Shown here piece after piece: positions 26,233 to 34,971 of a DNA stretch of 64,000 nucleotides. The stretch covers positions 1-64,000 of the forward strand of contig JAYVXS010000165.1 in the NCBI GenBank assembly GCA_043784965.1, given 5' to 3'. Source of the stretch: JAYTQQ01 sp043784965. GTDB lineage: Bacteria > Bdellovibrionota > Bdellovibrionia > Bdellovibrionales > JAMPXM01. Within the stretch, counting starts at the first letter, position 1; the number at the start of each line of letters is the position of its first letter. The position numbers and the translations under genes are program-made. Below the pieces are notes generated by a model. It ran no database searches. It saw only the letters and a list, made by a program, of their open reading frames with translations, and was not told where the DNA came from.

Positions 26233-27354
26233 CTAAGGCTTTCGCTCAATTAAATATGAATAACATTCACTTCTCGTCCCGCGAAAAATAACCCCTACTT
26301 TTCTTCTATCTAAACTCGATAGGTAAAGTGGATCATAATAATAGACCAATAGCGTCTCGATCCATGCCCGGTTGCTTTCAAGTTCGCCATTTAAGCGAAA
26401 CTGAGCTTCGCTCAAATTTAGCAAGCCAAGAACCTCTTGCGTGCGTAATCCACCCAGCTTCTTGCTAATCGCCAATAAAGATTTTCGATACTTCTCAAAA
26501 ACCACGAGCGCATTTTCTTCATGACCACTATTAATCGGCGAGTCCAAAATATAGTCTTGAAAAATATTTTGCACTCTGACTTCAATATCTTCATCGATTA
26601 AAATCACCGGCGAAGAATTGATCTTCTCAAAAAATATGTTTGGCAGCACACATCGCCCAATCATGCGGCTCTCATCTTCCACCAGAGGCAAGATATTCGG
26701 TCGCAAAACATCCAAATTCAGACTTTTTTCTATTTTCATCATTTCAACCGCCAAATGATTTTCGAAATCGATTTGCGTGGGCTGCGGCATCGTCTTCGCA
26801 CCAAATGCAGATCCTCGGTGTCGAGCCAAATCTTCTAGATCAATAGTGGGATACAAATCTTTAAGTTCACCGATCAAAATAGTCTTACCGCTGCCAGTGG
26901 GACCCGCAAGTGGTAAAATATTTTGCGTTTCTGAAAAATGATTGAGTCGCTCTAATAAAAACTGGCGAACATTTTTATAGCCACCATCGAGCCGAGCTAG
27001 ATGTACACCTCGCTCTTGCAACCAAGCCTGAGTAATCTGCGAACGCTTACCCCCTCTGAAACAATATAAAATGCATGTTGGATTGCTTCGAATGAAGTTC
27101 TCCCAATCTTGAATTCGCTGATCCCTTTCTTTACCCGAGACCAAAAGATGCCCCAATACATTGGCAGCCTCTGGTCCATTAAGCTTATACTCGGTACCGA
27201 CTTTGGCGCGCTCTTCATCATTTAGAATTGGTAAATTTGTAGAATTTGGTAGTGCGCCCTGATAAAACTCAATCGGCGCTCGCACATCAATGAATGCCGT
27301 TTTCGCAAGAAGAAGTTTTTCAAAGTGAGTTGCCTCCAGAATCTCAAGATTCAA
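26233..27354 (-). CDS. mnmH: tRNA 2-selenouridine synthase MnmH (SelU)
   Basis: 373 residues. The N-terminal rhodanese domain has FIDVRAPIEFYQGALPNS and catalytic Cys in YCFRGGKRSQ. A P-loop NTPase domain follows with GPTGSGKT. This two-domain order is specific to MnmH, which replaces sulfur by selenium at the tRNA wobble uridine via a geranylated intermediate, using selenophosphate. It overlaps selD by 11 bp, so donor synthesis and use are in one operon. Confidence 0.93.
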   Translation of the reverse strand: MNLEILEATHFEKLLLAKTAFIDVRAPIEFYQGALPNSTNLPILNDEERAKVGTEYKLNGPEAANVLGHLLVSGKERDQRIQDWENFIRSNPTCILYCFRGGKRSQITQAWLQERGVHLARLDGGYKNVRQFLLERLNHFSETQNILPLAGPTGSGKTILIGELKDLYPTIDLEDLARHRGSAFGAKTMPQPTQIDFENHLAVEMMKIEKSLNLDVLRPNILPLVEDESRMIGRCVLPNIFFEKINSSPVILIDEDIEVRVQNIFQDYILDSPINSGHEENALVVFEKYRKSLLAISKKLGGLRTQEVLGLLNLSEAQFRLNGELESNRAWIETLLVYYYDPLYLSSLDRRKVGVIFRGTRSECYSYLIERKP

Positions 27355-28405
27355 TTTTCACCTTGTATTCTTGAGGAGCTTGAACCTCACCGATGATCTG
27401 CGCCGACTTAAATTGAAACCTCAAGGCGCTTAGGACCTGTGCGCTCAGCCGAGGATCAACTGCGAGCAACATGCCACCGCTGGTCTGCGGATCATGAATC
27501 ACCAGTTCTGAAATTTTATCAAGTGAAGACACCTCAATTTGCTTTTCAGTATACTCTCGGTTGGTGCGATGAGCCTTGGTAATAAATCCTTGCTCCAGAC
27601 AGTATCTGGTCTTTGAAAAAAGTGGAATTGCCGTCATCTTAATCTTTAGACTTACAAGGCTGGCAATCGCAAGCTGCATAGAATGTCCTGATATTCCAAA
27701 TCCGGTAATATCAGTCGCCGCATGAATTCCCGCTTCAAGCTCTGGCATTAGAAAATCCAAACAATTGTTTAGCATCGACATACTTTCAATTGCTTCTGAA
27801 ATATCAGACTCTGAAAGCATTTGACGTTTTAGCCCAGCAGTCATAGCTCCGGTTCCGATGGCTTTCGTTAAAATGAGGTGGTCACCCGGTTTTGCGCCAG
27901 CATTGCTCCAAATTTTTTGCGGATGAACAAATCCCGTAACTGACAGGCCAAACTTTAAAGTATCATCATCGATCGAGTGCCCACCTACAAAGTTGGCCCC
28001 AGCTTCTTTGATCTTATCACTTGCCGCCTGCATAATATCGACTATTACCTGCTCACTCATGGTCGCCACCGGAAATGCCAAGATCCCCATCGCGGTCTTG
28101 GGCCGTCCACCCATTGCATAGACATCACTTAGGGCATTGGCAGCAGCCACTGCTCCAAAAAGTTTTGGCGTATCCAATATAGGGGTAAAAAAATCAAGTG
28201 TCTGAACTAAGGCAATTTCATCGGTCACCTTATAAATTGCAGCATCATCAAAAAGTCCACCATCTATTAATAGGGCCGGGTGCGCTGGTGGGAACTTTAC
28301 TTGCTGCAAAATTTTTTGCAGCTCGCTCGCTGCAACTTTTGCCGCACAACCACCCTTTTGCACAGTCTGAGTGAGGGCAATTGTCGGATTATTTGAGGAA
28401 CTCAT
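27344..28405 (-). CDS. selD: Selenophosphate synthase SelD
   Basis: 353 residues from the ATG at 28405, chosen because AGGAG lies 8 bp upstream; a longer frame to 28471 has no such site. It makes selenophosphate from selenide and ATP. The active-site segment is GGCAAKV, with Cys where some species have selenocysteine, so it is readable without Sec insertion. GHSIDDDTLKFGLSVTGFVH and the C-terminal DPQTSGGML are family hallmarks. No selA or selB is in the window, so the visible use is tRNA selenouridine through mnmH. Confidence 0.94.
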   Translation of the reverse strand: MSSSNNPTIALTQTVQKGGCAAKVAASELQKILQQVKFPPAHPALLIDGGLFDDAAIYKVTDEIALVQTLDFFTPILDTPKLFGAVAAANALSDVYAMGGRPKTAMGILAFPVATMSEQVIVDIMQAASDKIKEAGANFVGGHSIDDDTLKFGLSVTGFVHPQKIWSNAGAKPGDHLILTKAIGTGAMTAGLKRQMLSESDISEAIESMSMLNNCLDFLMPELEAGIHAATDITGFGISGHSMQLAIASLVSLKIKMTAIPLFSKTRYCLEQGFITKAHRTNREYTEKQIEVSSLDKISELVIHDPQTSGGMLLAVDPRLSAQVLSALRFQFKSAQIIGEVQAPQEYKVKIES

Positions 28406-28912
28406 CTGTTTTTCTCCTAATAAGGCGTAATTAGAGTAATAGGAGCTAACACAAATTAAAATGGCTTGCAAAGGCTAGAGCCATTTGAGCATTTTTTGTA
28501 GCAGAGTAACTTAGGTGGCGGATTGAGTGGGTTCTTTCTTTTTCTAGTTGTTTAAATGTGGAAACCCCGAGTTCAGGGACGGGGATACAGGCAAACTGTA
28601 CACACCGACTCACCCAAAACTGGGACCGAAACTGAAAAACTGCAAGCAGTCGCCGCTGCCGCGAAACTGCCTCTTGATTTCTCTATATAATTAGACCATT
28701 AACCAAAAGATGATAGAGCCATAGTGTCGTAGAACTTAACCCAGCCCTGAATTCGAGCTGTATTTTCGCTCGATAAAGTAGGCTTGCCCTAGGTACCCAT
28801 TCCGACCAATATTGCAGCGACCGTCAAAAATTTTCTGTGCTTTAAAATTTTGCCAGCTTTGCCATCGAGGGATTCTGAGTCGTTCAAATTCACTCCCTTT
28901 AAAGCGTGGGTT
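28406..28912. other. 507-bp intergenic region with R2-type repeat
   Basis: It contains the selD leader. At 28572-28675 there is a repeat segment (TTCAGGGACGGGG..., CTGGGACCGAAACTGAAAAA at 28620-28639, then CAGTCGCCGCTGCCGCGAAA). No convincing gene is seen. Confidence 0.5.
28620..28673 (+). repeat. Dispersed intergenic motif R2, copy 1
   Basis: CTGGGACCGAAACTGAAAAA is identical over 20 nt to 34911-34930. The following CAGTCGCCGCTGCCGCGAAA is related to CAGTAGTTGCTGCCCCTAAA in that copy. Confidence 0.75.
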
Positions 28913-29173
28913 TTAGGCAGCTTTTTGTCTTGCTAACCAGAGATCATACTCCGCTTGTATTCTCACCCACATTTCAGCGCTTGTTCCGAGTACCCTCTCA
29001 AGGACAAGCGCAAACTCTGGAGAAATCGATCTTTTAGCATTTATGATCTCATTTATTTTGCGAGGAGCGCAATCACAGCTTTCTGCAAACTGTGACTGAT
29101 TGAGCCCAAGCTCTTTCAAATAGACCTCATTTAAAACTAAACCTGGATGCATGGGTTTTGGACTTTTAATCAT
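28913..29173 (-). CDS. higA: HigA-type antitoxin
   Basis: 86 residues from the ATG at 29173, preferred over 29200 because AGAGG sits 7 nt upstream. PMHPGLVLNEVYLKELGLNQ followed by SQFAESCDC is the VapI/HigA helix-turn-helix, with the family's HPG start. It binds the toxin and represses the operon. It lies directly downstream of higB (toxin first, as in HigBA systems). Confidence 0.9.
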   Translation of the reverse strand: MIKSPKPMHPGLVLNEVYLKELGLNQSQFAESCDCAPRKINEIINAKRSISPEFALVLERVLGTSAEMWVRIQAEYDLWLARQKAA

Positions 29174-29177
29174 TAAG

Positions 29178-29474
29178 TTAACCTCTGTGATAATTTTCAA
29201 TTTTTACATCCAAGAATTCACCGCTCTTGAATTTAAATGTAATACACCAAGGAAGCTTTATCGTGACACTCCACTGGTCTTTCCGGTCCCCTTTAAGTTT
29301 ATGGAGACGAATATTTGGTGGCTGCCCTTTAATCTTTAGATCCTTTAGTTCGTTTGTCCCGTGCATAATAGTCAAAAGTGCCTTAGTTCGAATCCATATA
29401 TCTTGTGGGAGCGTCTTCGACTTGTCCTCCTCCCAAATTTCTTGAGCTATTTTGTTTGCAAAATTGCGAATCAT
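29178..29474 (-). CDS. higB: HigB-type toxin (RelE/ParE superfamily), possibly altered
   Basis: 98 residues. MIRNFANKIAQEIWE, then IRLHKLKGDRKDQWSVTIKL and IENYH at the end match HigB, a ribosome-dependent mRNA interferase. The family's (N)WRI(T)F strand reads PWCITF here: the usually conserved Arg is Cys, which may weaken activity. The gene precedes higA with overlap of its stop and the higA leader. The operon promoter would lie in the 494-bp repeat-containing gap upstream. Confidence 0.88.
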   Translation of the reverse strand: MIRNFANKIAQEIWEEDKSKTLPQDIWIRTKALLTIMHGTNELKDLKIKGQPPNIRLHKLKGDRKDQWSVTIKLPWCITFKFKSGEFLDVKIENYHRG

Positions 29475-29702
29475 CAGCCGCCCTCGATTATTACACTATA
29501 CCACCTAGTGTGATAAAATCAAGGCCTACGACCAAATTGCTCACATAAATTAACTGAAATATTAGCCGAAATCCACTCAAACAATAACAATCAAACAATA
29601 GCCCTCTGGTTACCGAAAATGAGCTTTCTCTTTGACACCAGTCATAGATTTTTTACTAAAGTTAGTTCCATTTTGCTACCGATCCAGTTCGACCTGTGAG
29701 GA

Positions 29703-29735
29703 GCCAGTATATTGCCAGTATATTGCCAGTATATT
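29703..29735 (+). repeat. 11-bp tandem repeat, three perfect copies
   Basis: GCCAGTATATT repeated three times exactly. Confidence 0.95.
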
Positions 29736-29797
29736 GCGTTCCAAGCAAAATGAAGGCCCAGTGAGGCTCAAAAACGGCCCATTAAGTCTTAAATTCT

Positions 29798-29827
29798 TTG
29801 CCAAGATTAATTTAGACTGCTTATAAG
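29798..29827 (+). promoter_or_regulatory. Candidate sigma-70 promoter
   Basis: TTGCCA, 18-nt spacer, TATAAG. It lies about 140 nt before the start of the repeat-rich secreted protein. This is pattern match only. Confidence 0.35.
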
Positions 29828-29968
29828 TTCAAAAAAAATTAGGCACAAATCCTGCTTTAGGATCCTCTCGAAATCGAGTGTGGAGCCATTTTGGAAACTG
29901 ACGTATGTCAGAATTCGGGTGTTTTTCACATTCTAAAATCTAAACCCAAACGAATAAGGAATCAAAAA

Positions 29969-32900
29969 ATGAAGAAATTTTCAAAATCTCCATTACTGAT
30001 TGCTCTGATCTCACTTTCGATGATGGCATCGACTGTGACCTCAAGCTCAGCATATGGTGCAAACACCCCGGCGCAAGACCAAGCCGCCAAGGATAAATTA
30101 GCCGCTGAAAAGCTGGCTGCTGAAAAATTAGCTCAGCAAGAAGCTCAACAAAAAGCTCAGCAAGAAGCTCAACAAAAAGCTCAACAAAAAGCTCAGCAAG
30201 AAGCTCAACAAAAAGCTCAACAAAAGGCTCAGCAAGAAGCTCAACAAAAAGCTCAGCAAGAAGCTCAACAAAAAGCTCAACAAAAAGCTCAGCAAGAAGC
30301 TCAACAAAAAGCTCAGCAAAAGGCTCAGCAAGAAGCTCAACAAAAAGCTCAAGCTGCGAAGCCAGCTCCTCCGGCTCCAGCTCCTCCGGCAAAAGTTGAA
30401 CCAGTAGTTATCAAGCCAGCTCCAGCTCCAGCGCCAGTTCCTCCAGTTGCTACCAAGCCAGCTCCTCCGGCTCCAGCTCCACCGGCAAAAGTTGAACAGG
30501 TAGTTATCAAGCCAGCTCCGGCGCCAGCGCCAGTTCCTCCAGTTGCTACCAAGCCAGCTCCTCCGGTAGACAAAGCGGCACAAGAAGCCAAGGCTAAAGC
30601 CGATCAAGCTGCTGCTGATAAAGCTAAAGCTGATAAACTTGCACGCGAAGCTAAAGAAAAATTGGAGCGCAAGCCCGCTCCGCAAAATCCAGTAGGTCCT
30701 CCACCTGTAGTCGTAGCTAAAGCTGAAACTCCAGCTGAAGTTGCTGCGAAATTAGAGCAATCTAAAAAGCAAACTGCGGCGCAAGCTGCGGCAGAACGAG
30801 CTCATAAAGATAAATTAGATCAAGAGATTGCGAATCAGGCGGCACAAAAAGCTGCTGATCCAAAAGTAAAAGACGCGCAAAAAGCAAAAGAAGATGCGGC
30901 GCAAAAAGCCGCTGATGAAAAAGCTAAAGAAATTGCAGCGCAAAAGGCTCAAGAGAGAAAAGCCATTAAAATTGCAGAGCAAGCAAAGCTTCCGGTTGTA
31001 GTTAAAACACCACAACAAATTGAAGCAGATGCAGCAAAGGCAAAAGCGGATGCAATAAAAGCTGCTCAAAAAAAAGAGAAAGCAAAAGAGCGCATTGCTG
31101 TACCAGCTAAGACTGCTGAAATAAAAAAAGAAAATGAAGTAAAAGCAGCTGAAGTTGAAGTGGCAAAGGTTCAGAAAAAAGAAGTGGTTGCGGTTGCAAA
31201 ACAGCAAGCCATCCTTGTAAAGCAAAATGCTGACATTAAACAAATCAGCCAGAACCCAACTGCCAAAATTACTCCAGCCCAAGAAGCTGTCATTGCGCAA
31301 AACAAGAAAACTATTGAGACTCGACAAGCAGCTCAAGCCAATAAGCCAGTAGTAGCAGCACCAACTCACTCAACTTCAGTTGTTGAATTGAAGACGGTCA
31401 ATGGCGCTAAAATTGGTCTTGATCCCTCTATTAAAGTAAAAGTCGTTGTCCCAGTAACTGTTATCGTAAAGCCGGTAGTAGTTGTTGGCGGCGTAGCTGT
31501 AGCCAGCCATATGCGATCAGATGAAACCCAGAAGAATATTCATGAGGCGAGAATTCGCTCTCAGAATACGCAAAATATAATCATCAACAAAACTGACATA
31601 CAAAGTGTAACCATCACAAAAAACATCACCCATGTAACTAATGTTTATGTAAATAATTATCAAAACGTAGTGATTGAACGCTCACGTATTTACAATAATT
31701 ACTACCATGAACCACAAAAGGTTTATAGAAACTACTATAGCAGCTATTACGATCACGGCTTTCGTGGTGGATATGCCTACCCAGTTCGGGTTGACATCGC
31801 AATTCACCAGCATTTCTGGAATCCATTAGTATTGTGGATGTTTGATGATTCAAACAATAACGATTTCTATTGCCGTTATTATGGTAATTCATATTGCTAT
31901 AGCTACCCAGTTCGTCCATTTCGTTATGCAAGAGTTTTCTATCCTACCGATACCATGCGAGATCTCGCAATTGAAGTCAGTGGCATGAGCTACTACCGCC
32001 ATACTTACTATAGAACTGCTCTTGAGACTTTGACTGACAAATTAAATAGTCAGATTTCAAATTACGTTTCAGGCAGATTCTATTTCGGACCAAACGATAT
32101 CGTGATCAATCACTATCGCAATCTTGGCTTCGGACAAGTAATGGTCGAAGGTTTCGTAGATCGCGGAAGTTTACATGTGGCCTTCAAAGGGCACCTTGAC
32201 CTTGAGAATCCATACAACTCAAGCGTTTTCGTACCAACCATCAGTGACTACTCGCCAGTTGCTGCTGGCATCGCTGTCCTAAATGCAATTGTTGCTCTTG
32301 AGCAAGCTGCCAACGTACGTGAGAATGTTCCTCAGAACGTGGTTTACGAGGAACCAGCTCCCCCACCAATGCCAGTAGTAAATGTGACTTGCCGTACATT
32401 TAGTGGAGATGCTAAGTTTGTTGGAGCCTCGCCAGATTCAGGTACAGCCTCACAAAGAGCCATCGAGCATTGTACTAAGAGTGCACGTGCAAATGCGACT
32501 GAGTGTACAGCGAATATATCTTGCGATGACGGCGTTTCTTACGCTCCAGTTGTAAGCTGTTCAACGAGCAGCACCGACGCTAACGGAGACGCGGTAAGCT
32601 TCTTCCGAAAAGGCCGCGATGCGGATTACGCTTCACAAATGGCTCAACAGCTTTGTATTGCTGATGATGCGACTAGTGATGTCGATGCTTGTTCAAGCCC
32701 GGACAACTTAACTTGTATTGCTTTGGACAAATCAGTCTTGAATCCAATGGCATGTAACGTGACTGTGCCGAATATTCCGGCGCCATTTAGCTTTCAGAGT
32801 TATGATAGCGATAAAGCTCGTAACCGTGCAGTATCAGACTGCGTAACTGCAGAAGGCACGGATGTAGACGATTGTAATAACAGCGACTTCTTGAGTTGTG

Positions 32901-33136
32901 ATTATGTCAATGCGGCACCGGTAGAACCACCCCCTCCAGCAGCATCTTGTATTGCTACAGGTCCTAAGACTAAGCAGTTTCCAGCTGGTCAGTCTTATCC
33001 AAGTGGTCCGGCTTCAGATTTGCGAGCAGCCTACAATGTCGCGGTAAAAGCTTGTGTTCGCGCAAATCCATCTAGCATCGCTATCTGTAAAAGTAGCGCA
33101 ATAGAGAATTGCCCGGGCGCAGGTTCAGGCAACTAA
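29969..33136 (+). CDS. Large secreted repeat protein with Gln/Lys/Ala coiled region and four Cys4 repeats
   Basis: 1055 residues from the ATG at 29969 (AAGGA box 7 nt upstream; the frame is open to 29891). A signal peptide ends near SSSAYGA. Next is a highly regular array of AQQKAQQEAQQK type (codons at 30127-30350), two imperfect Pro/Ala copies (KPAPPAPAPPAKVE...PVPPVATKP), and about 330 residues of Lys/Ala/Glu coiled coil. After that come a hydrophobic stretch (VVVPVTVIVKPVVVVGGVAV), an Asn/Tyr/His-rich middle, and four tandem units of about 50-60 residues, each with four Cys (for example CRTFSGDA...C...C...C). It is probably exported and spans or coats the envelope. The TonB/TolA-like Pro and coiled regions are suggestive only. 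The family is not recognised. A strong terminator follows. Confidence 0.85.
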   Translation: MKKFSKSPLLIALISLSMMASTVTSSSAYGANTPAQDQAAKDKLAAEKLAAEKLAQQEAQQKAQQEAQQKAQQKAQQEAQQKAQQKAQQEAQQKAQQEAQQKAQQKAQQEAQQKAQQKAQQEAQQKAQAAKPAPPAPAPPAKVEPVVIKPAPAPAPVPPVATKPAPPAPAPPAKVEQVVIKPAPAPAPVPPVATKPAPPVDKAAQEAKAKADQAAADKAKADKLAREAKEKLERKPAPQNPVGPPPVVVAKAETPAEVAAKLEQSKKQTAAQAAAERAHKDKLDQEIANQAAQKAADPKVKDAQKAKEDAAQKAADEKAKEIAAQKAQERKAIKIAEQAKLPVVVKTPQQIEADAAKAKADAIKAAQKKEKAKERIAVPAKTAEIKKENEVKAAEVEVAKVQKKEVVAVAKQQAILVKQNADIKQISQNPTAKITPAQEAVIAQNKKTIETRQAAQANKPVVAAPTHSTSVVELKTVNGAKIGLDPSIKVKVVVPVTVIVKPVVVVGGVAVASHMRSDETQKNIHEARIRSQNTQNIIINKTDIQSVTITKNITHVTNVYVNNYQNVVIERSRIYNNYYHEPQKVYRNYYSSYYDHGFRGGYAYPVRVDIAIHQHFWNPLVLWMFDDSNNNDFYCRYYGNSYCYSYPVRPFRYARVFYPTDTMRDLAIEVSGMSYYRHTYYRTALETLTDKLNSQISNYVSGRFYFGPNDIVINHYRNLGFGQVMVEGFVDRGSLHVAFKGHLDLENPYNSSVFVPTISDYSPVAAGIAVLNAIVALEQAANVRENVPQNVVYEEPAPPPMPVVNVTCRTFSGDAKFVGASPDSGTASQRAIEHCTKSARANATECTANISCDDGVSYAPVVSCSTSSTDANGDAVSFFRKGRDADYASQMAQQLCIADDATSDVDACSSPDNLTCIALDKSVLNPMACNVTVPNIPAPFSFQSYDSDKARNRAVSDCVTAEGTDVDDCNNSDFLSCDYVNAAPVEPPPPAASCIATGPKTKQFPAGQSYPSGPASDLRAAYNVAVKACVRANPSSIAICKSSAIENCPGAGSGN
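30127..30350 (+). repeat. Coding tandem repeat of AQQKAQQE units
   Basis: 12-nt modules CTCAACAAAAAG and CTCAGCAAGAAG alternate about 18 times in frame. The array can contract or expand without shifting frame. Confidence 0.95.
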
Positions 33137-33160
33137 AGACAGTTTCATTTAGTTTTTCGC

Positions 33161-33202
33161 AAAGGCAGACCAAAGGCAGACTCACAAGTCTGCCTTTTTT
33201 TT
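33161..33202 (+). terminator. Strong Rho-independent terminator with duplicated left arm
   Basis: AAAGGCAGACT (33172-33182) pairs perfectly with AGTCTGCCTTT (33187-33197), 11 bp with a 4-nt loop, followed by more T. A second copy of the left arm (AAAGGCAGACC, 33161-33171) lies immediately upstream as an 11-bp tandem duplication. Confidence 0.95.
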
Positions 33203-33355
33203 GACCTTTTTAGTTTTTTTGATTTTTTATAAAATCGTTCTTTCTTCATTGCAAGCATTTGCAGATAGTATTTTATTTGCTACGGGCTTAAAAGTGCATT
33301 GATTTTGATAAGTCGAATTGCATCTTTATCAATTCGTGGTTATGCTTGCTTTCGC

Positions 33356-33391
33356 CAGTTTGAAAAGCTGCAATTTCAGCTTTTCAAACTG
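33356..33391 (+). promoter_or_regulatory. Perfect 15-bp hairpin in the tpx leader
   Basis: CAGTTTGAAAAGCTG and CAGCTTTTCAAACTG are exact complements around a 6-nt loop, 30 nt upstream of the tpx start. No T-run follows, so it is not a standard terminator. It may be an operator palindrome or an mRNA-stabilising or regulatory stem. Confidence 0.75.
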
Positions 33392-33421
33392 ACTCTTACT
33401 AATCATTATAAAGGAGCCAAG

Positions 33422-33919
33422 ATGGCAAATATAACACTTAAAGGCAGCCCAGTTCATACTAGCGGTCAACTTCCAGCCAAAGGTACGACAGCTAAGGATT
33501 TTAAACTGACCAAAACCGATCTCTCAGAAGTTGGCTTAAAAAACTTCGAAGGCATGATGAAGATCCTCAATATCTTTCCAAGTATTGATACCCCAACCTG
33601 TGCAACCTCAGTTCGAAAATTCAATGAAGAGGCAACAAAATTGAAAAACGTTGTCGTCCTCAATATAGCAGCAGATTTACCATTTGCCATGAAGCGCTTT
33701 TGCGGGGCTGAAGGAATAAAAAATTGCGAATCGCTTTCAAGTTTTCGCAGCAGCTTTGGCAAAGACTGGGGTCTTGAATTCACCGACTCTGCCCTTGCCG
33801 GACTACTTTCAAGAGCTATTGTTGTTCTATCAGCTGACAATAAGGTTTTGCACACCGAGCAGGTTGCCGAAATCGCTGACGAGCCAAATTACTCTGCCGC
33901 CCTTGCCGCTGTTCGCTAG
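33422..33919 (+). CDS. tpx: Thiol peroxidase Tpx (atypical 2-Cys peroxiredoxin)
   Basis: 165 residues. The ATG at 33422 is chosen for AAGGAG 5 nt upstream; the frame open to 33299 runs through the leader hairpin and is unlikely to be used. IDTPTCATSVRKFNEEA holds the peroxidatic Cys with its Thr and Arg partners, and RFCGAEGIKNCES holds the resolving Cys. The size matches E. coli Tpx (168). It reduces hydroperoxides with thioredoxin. It is a single gene with its own terminator. Confidence 0.95.
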   Translation: MANITLKGSPVHTSGQLPAKGTTAKDFKLTKTDLSEVGLKNFEGMMKILNIFPSIDTPTCATSVRKFNEEATKLKNVVVLNIAADLPFAMKRFCGAEGIKNCESLSSFRSSFGKDWGLEFTDSALAGLLSRAIVVLSADNKVLHTEQVAEIADEPNYSAALAAVR

Positions 33920-33933
33920 TTACAGAAAAGGCT

Positions 33934-33964
33934 AATGGAGAGAGTTCCCAATATTCTCTCCATT
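33934..33964 (+). terminator. Terminator after tpx
   Basis: AATGGAGAGA and TCTCTCCATT form a perfect 10-bp stem with an 11-nt loop, then a short T-rich tail, 15 bp after the tpx stop. Confidence 0.7.
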
Positions 33965-34128
33965 TTCTCGAATCTCAATCTGCTTTTATTTAGGCCCCAT
34001 GCAAAGATGAGCAGATATTTATTCTGCAAAAGAAAGCAAAATACCACTGCCCGAGACTGCGCCACCAAACTGCATTTATGACTGCATGAAAAAAATGAAC
34101 GTACCGAGCTTTTACCCAATACCCAGAA

Positions 34129-34683
34129 TTATTGTCTATTAAATCGATAGGCAATTTGACTTGCGATTAAATCCTTAATGAAGTCCCCAACTAAAAATGG
34201 AGTTAGGCCAGCGCTTAAAAGCAAAGCTTTTGGCAAAAAGAAGCTAAGACCTAGGAGGCCAAAACCAAATACCACGATGCTGCCTAAAATTGCCGCGATC
34301 CACGCAGTATGAAATTTCAGTGTCCAACCTCGATCTGAAAGTGATCCCATTAAGAAGGAAGCAAAGAACATTCCCACAAGGTAACCAAGGCTTGGTCCTA
34401 TCATGAGGCCAGAACTTCCACCTGCGAAAACCGGAAGGCCCAAGACTCCTACAAATAAATAACAACAAATGATGGCTAAGCCGCGTTTTTTCCCCCACAA
34501 CAAAGCTGTCAAAGCAACTCCAAAAGTTTGTCCGGTGAGTGGTACCGGCGTAAAAGGCAAATGAATTGAAATTTGTGCCAAAGCGCTAATTAAGCAAACT
34601 CCGATAAAAACAGCGACCAGATTAGCCGAAATACTATCTCCATTTTTTTCAAGTAATCTAGAAACATAAGTTGGATTTTGCAT
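34129..34683 (-). CDS. bioY: Biotin transporter BioY
   Basis: 184 residues, about six hydrophobic helices. The family segments PFTPVPLTGQTFGVALTALL and LPVFAGGSSGLMIGPSLGYL are clear, as is the C-terminal PFLVGDFIKDLIA. It is the S-component of biotin uptake, working with an ECF module or alone. No bioM/bioN genes are beside it. AGGAG lies 6 nt upstream of the start. Confidence 0.95.
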   Translation of the reverse strand: MQNPTYVSRLLEKNGDSISANLVAVFIGVCLISALAQISIHLPFTPVPLTGQTFGVALTALLWGKKRGLAIICCYLFVGVLGLPVFAGGSSGLMIGPSLGYLVGMFFASFLMGSLSDRGWTLKFHTAWIAAILGSIVVFGFGLLGLSFFLPKALLLSAGLTPFLVGDFIKDLIASQIAYRFNRQ

Positions 34684-34779
34684 TTAATTCTCCTGGTTGA
34701 GATTTAAGCTAATATCATAATCTCTAAAAATAAAGTTGAATCTTTGAATTTGCTTCACAGGTTCATTCTTTTTTTAGTT

Positions 34780-34809
34780 GATAAAGTGTGGATAAAGTGT
34801 GGATAAACT
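34780..34809 (+). repeat. 11-bp tandem repeat
   Basis: GATAAAGTGTG twice, then a partial third copy (GATAAACT). Confidence 0.85.
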
Positions 34810-34822
34810 GATCTCAGCGACA

Positions 34823-34847
34823 GTGAGACGGTTAAACTGATTTCAGG
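34823..34847 (-). repeat. Dispersed intergenic motif R1, copy 3
   Basis: The minus strand reads CCTGAAATCAGTTTAACCGT followed by CTCAC. It is in opposite orientation to copies 1 and 2. Confidence 0.75.
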
Positions 34848-34910
34848 GGCACTCGTGAGCCCTCAGCCGATCAATTAGCCGCATATTTATATATAATGAG
34901 CCACCTATAA

Positions 34911-34971
34911 CTGGGACCGAAACTGAAAAACCGAGATCAGTAGTTGCTGCCCCTAAACTGCCCCTAAACTG
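34911..34971 (+). repeat. Dispersed intergenic motif R2, copy 2, with 11-bp duplication
   Basis: CTGGGACCGAAACTGAAAAA is identical to 28620-28639. It ends in two exact copies of CCCCTAAACTG (34950-34960, 34961-34971). Confidence 0.8.

Larger units (their letters stand above)
29475..29968. other. 494-bp divergent intergenic region
   Basis: It separates higBA (minus) from the 1055-residue protein (plus). It holds an 11-bp tandem repeat (29703-29735) and a promoter candidate at 29798-29827. Nothing else is assigned. Confidence 0.5.

Noticed and set aside
29940..30685. Long minus-strand reading frames rich in Glu-Leu or Ser-Leu repeats
   Set aside because: They are the complement of the QKAQQE coding array; codon pattern and signal peptide favour the plus strand.
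30815..31369. 184-residue minus-strand frame rich in Phe and Cys
   Set aside because: It is antisense to the coiled-coil part of the 1055-residue protein; composition is explained by complementing Lys/Ala codons.
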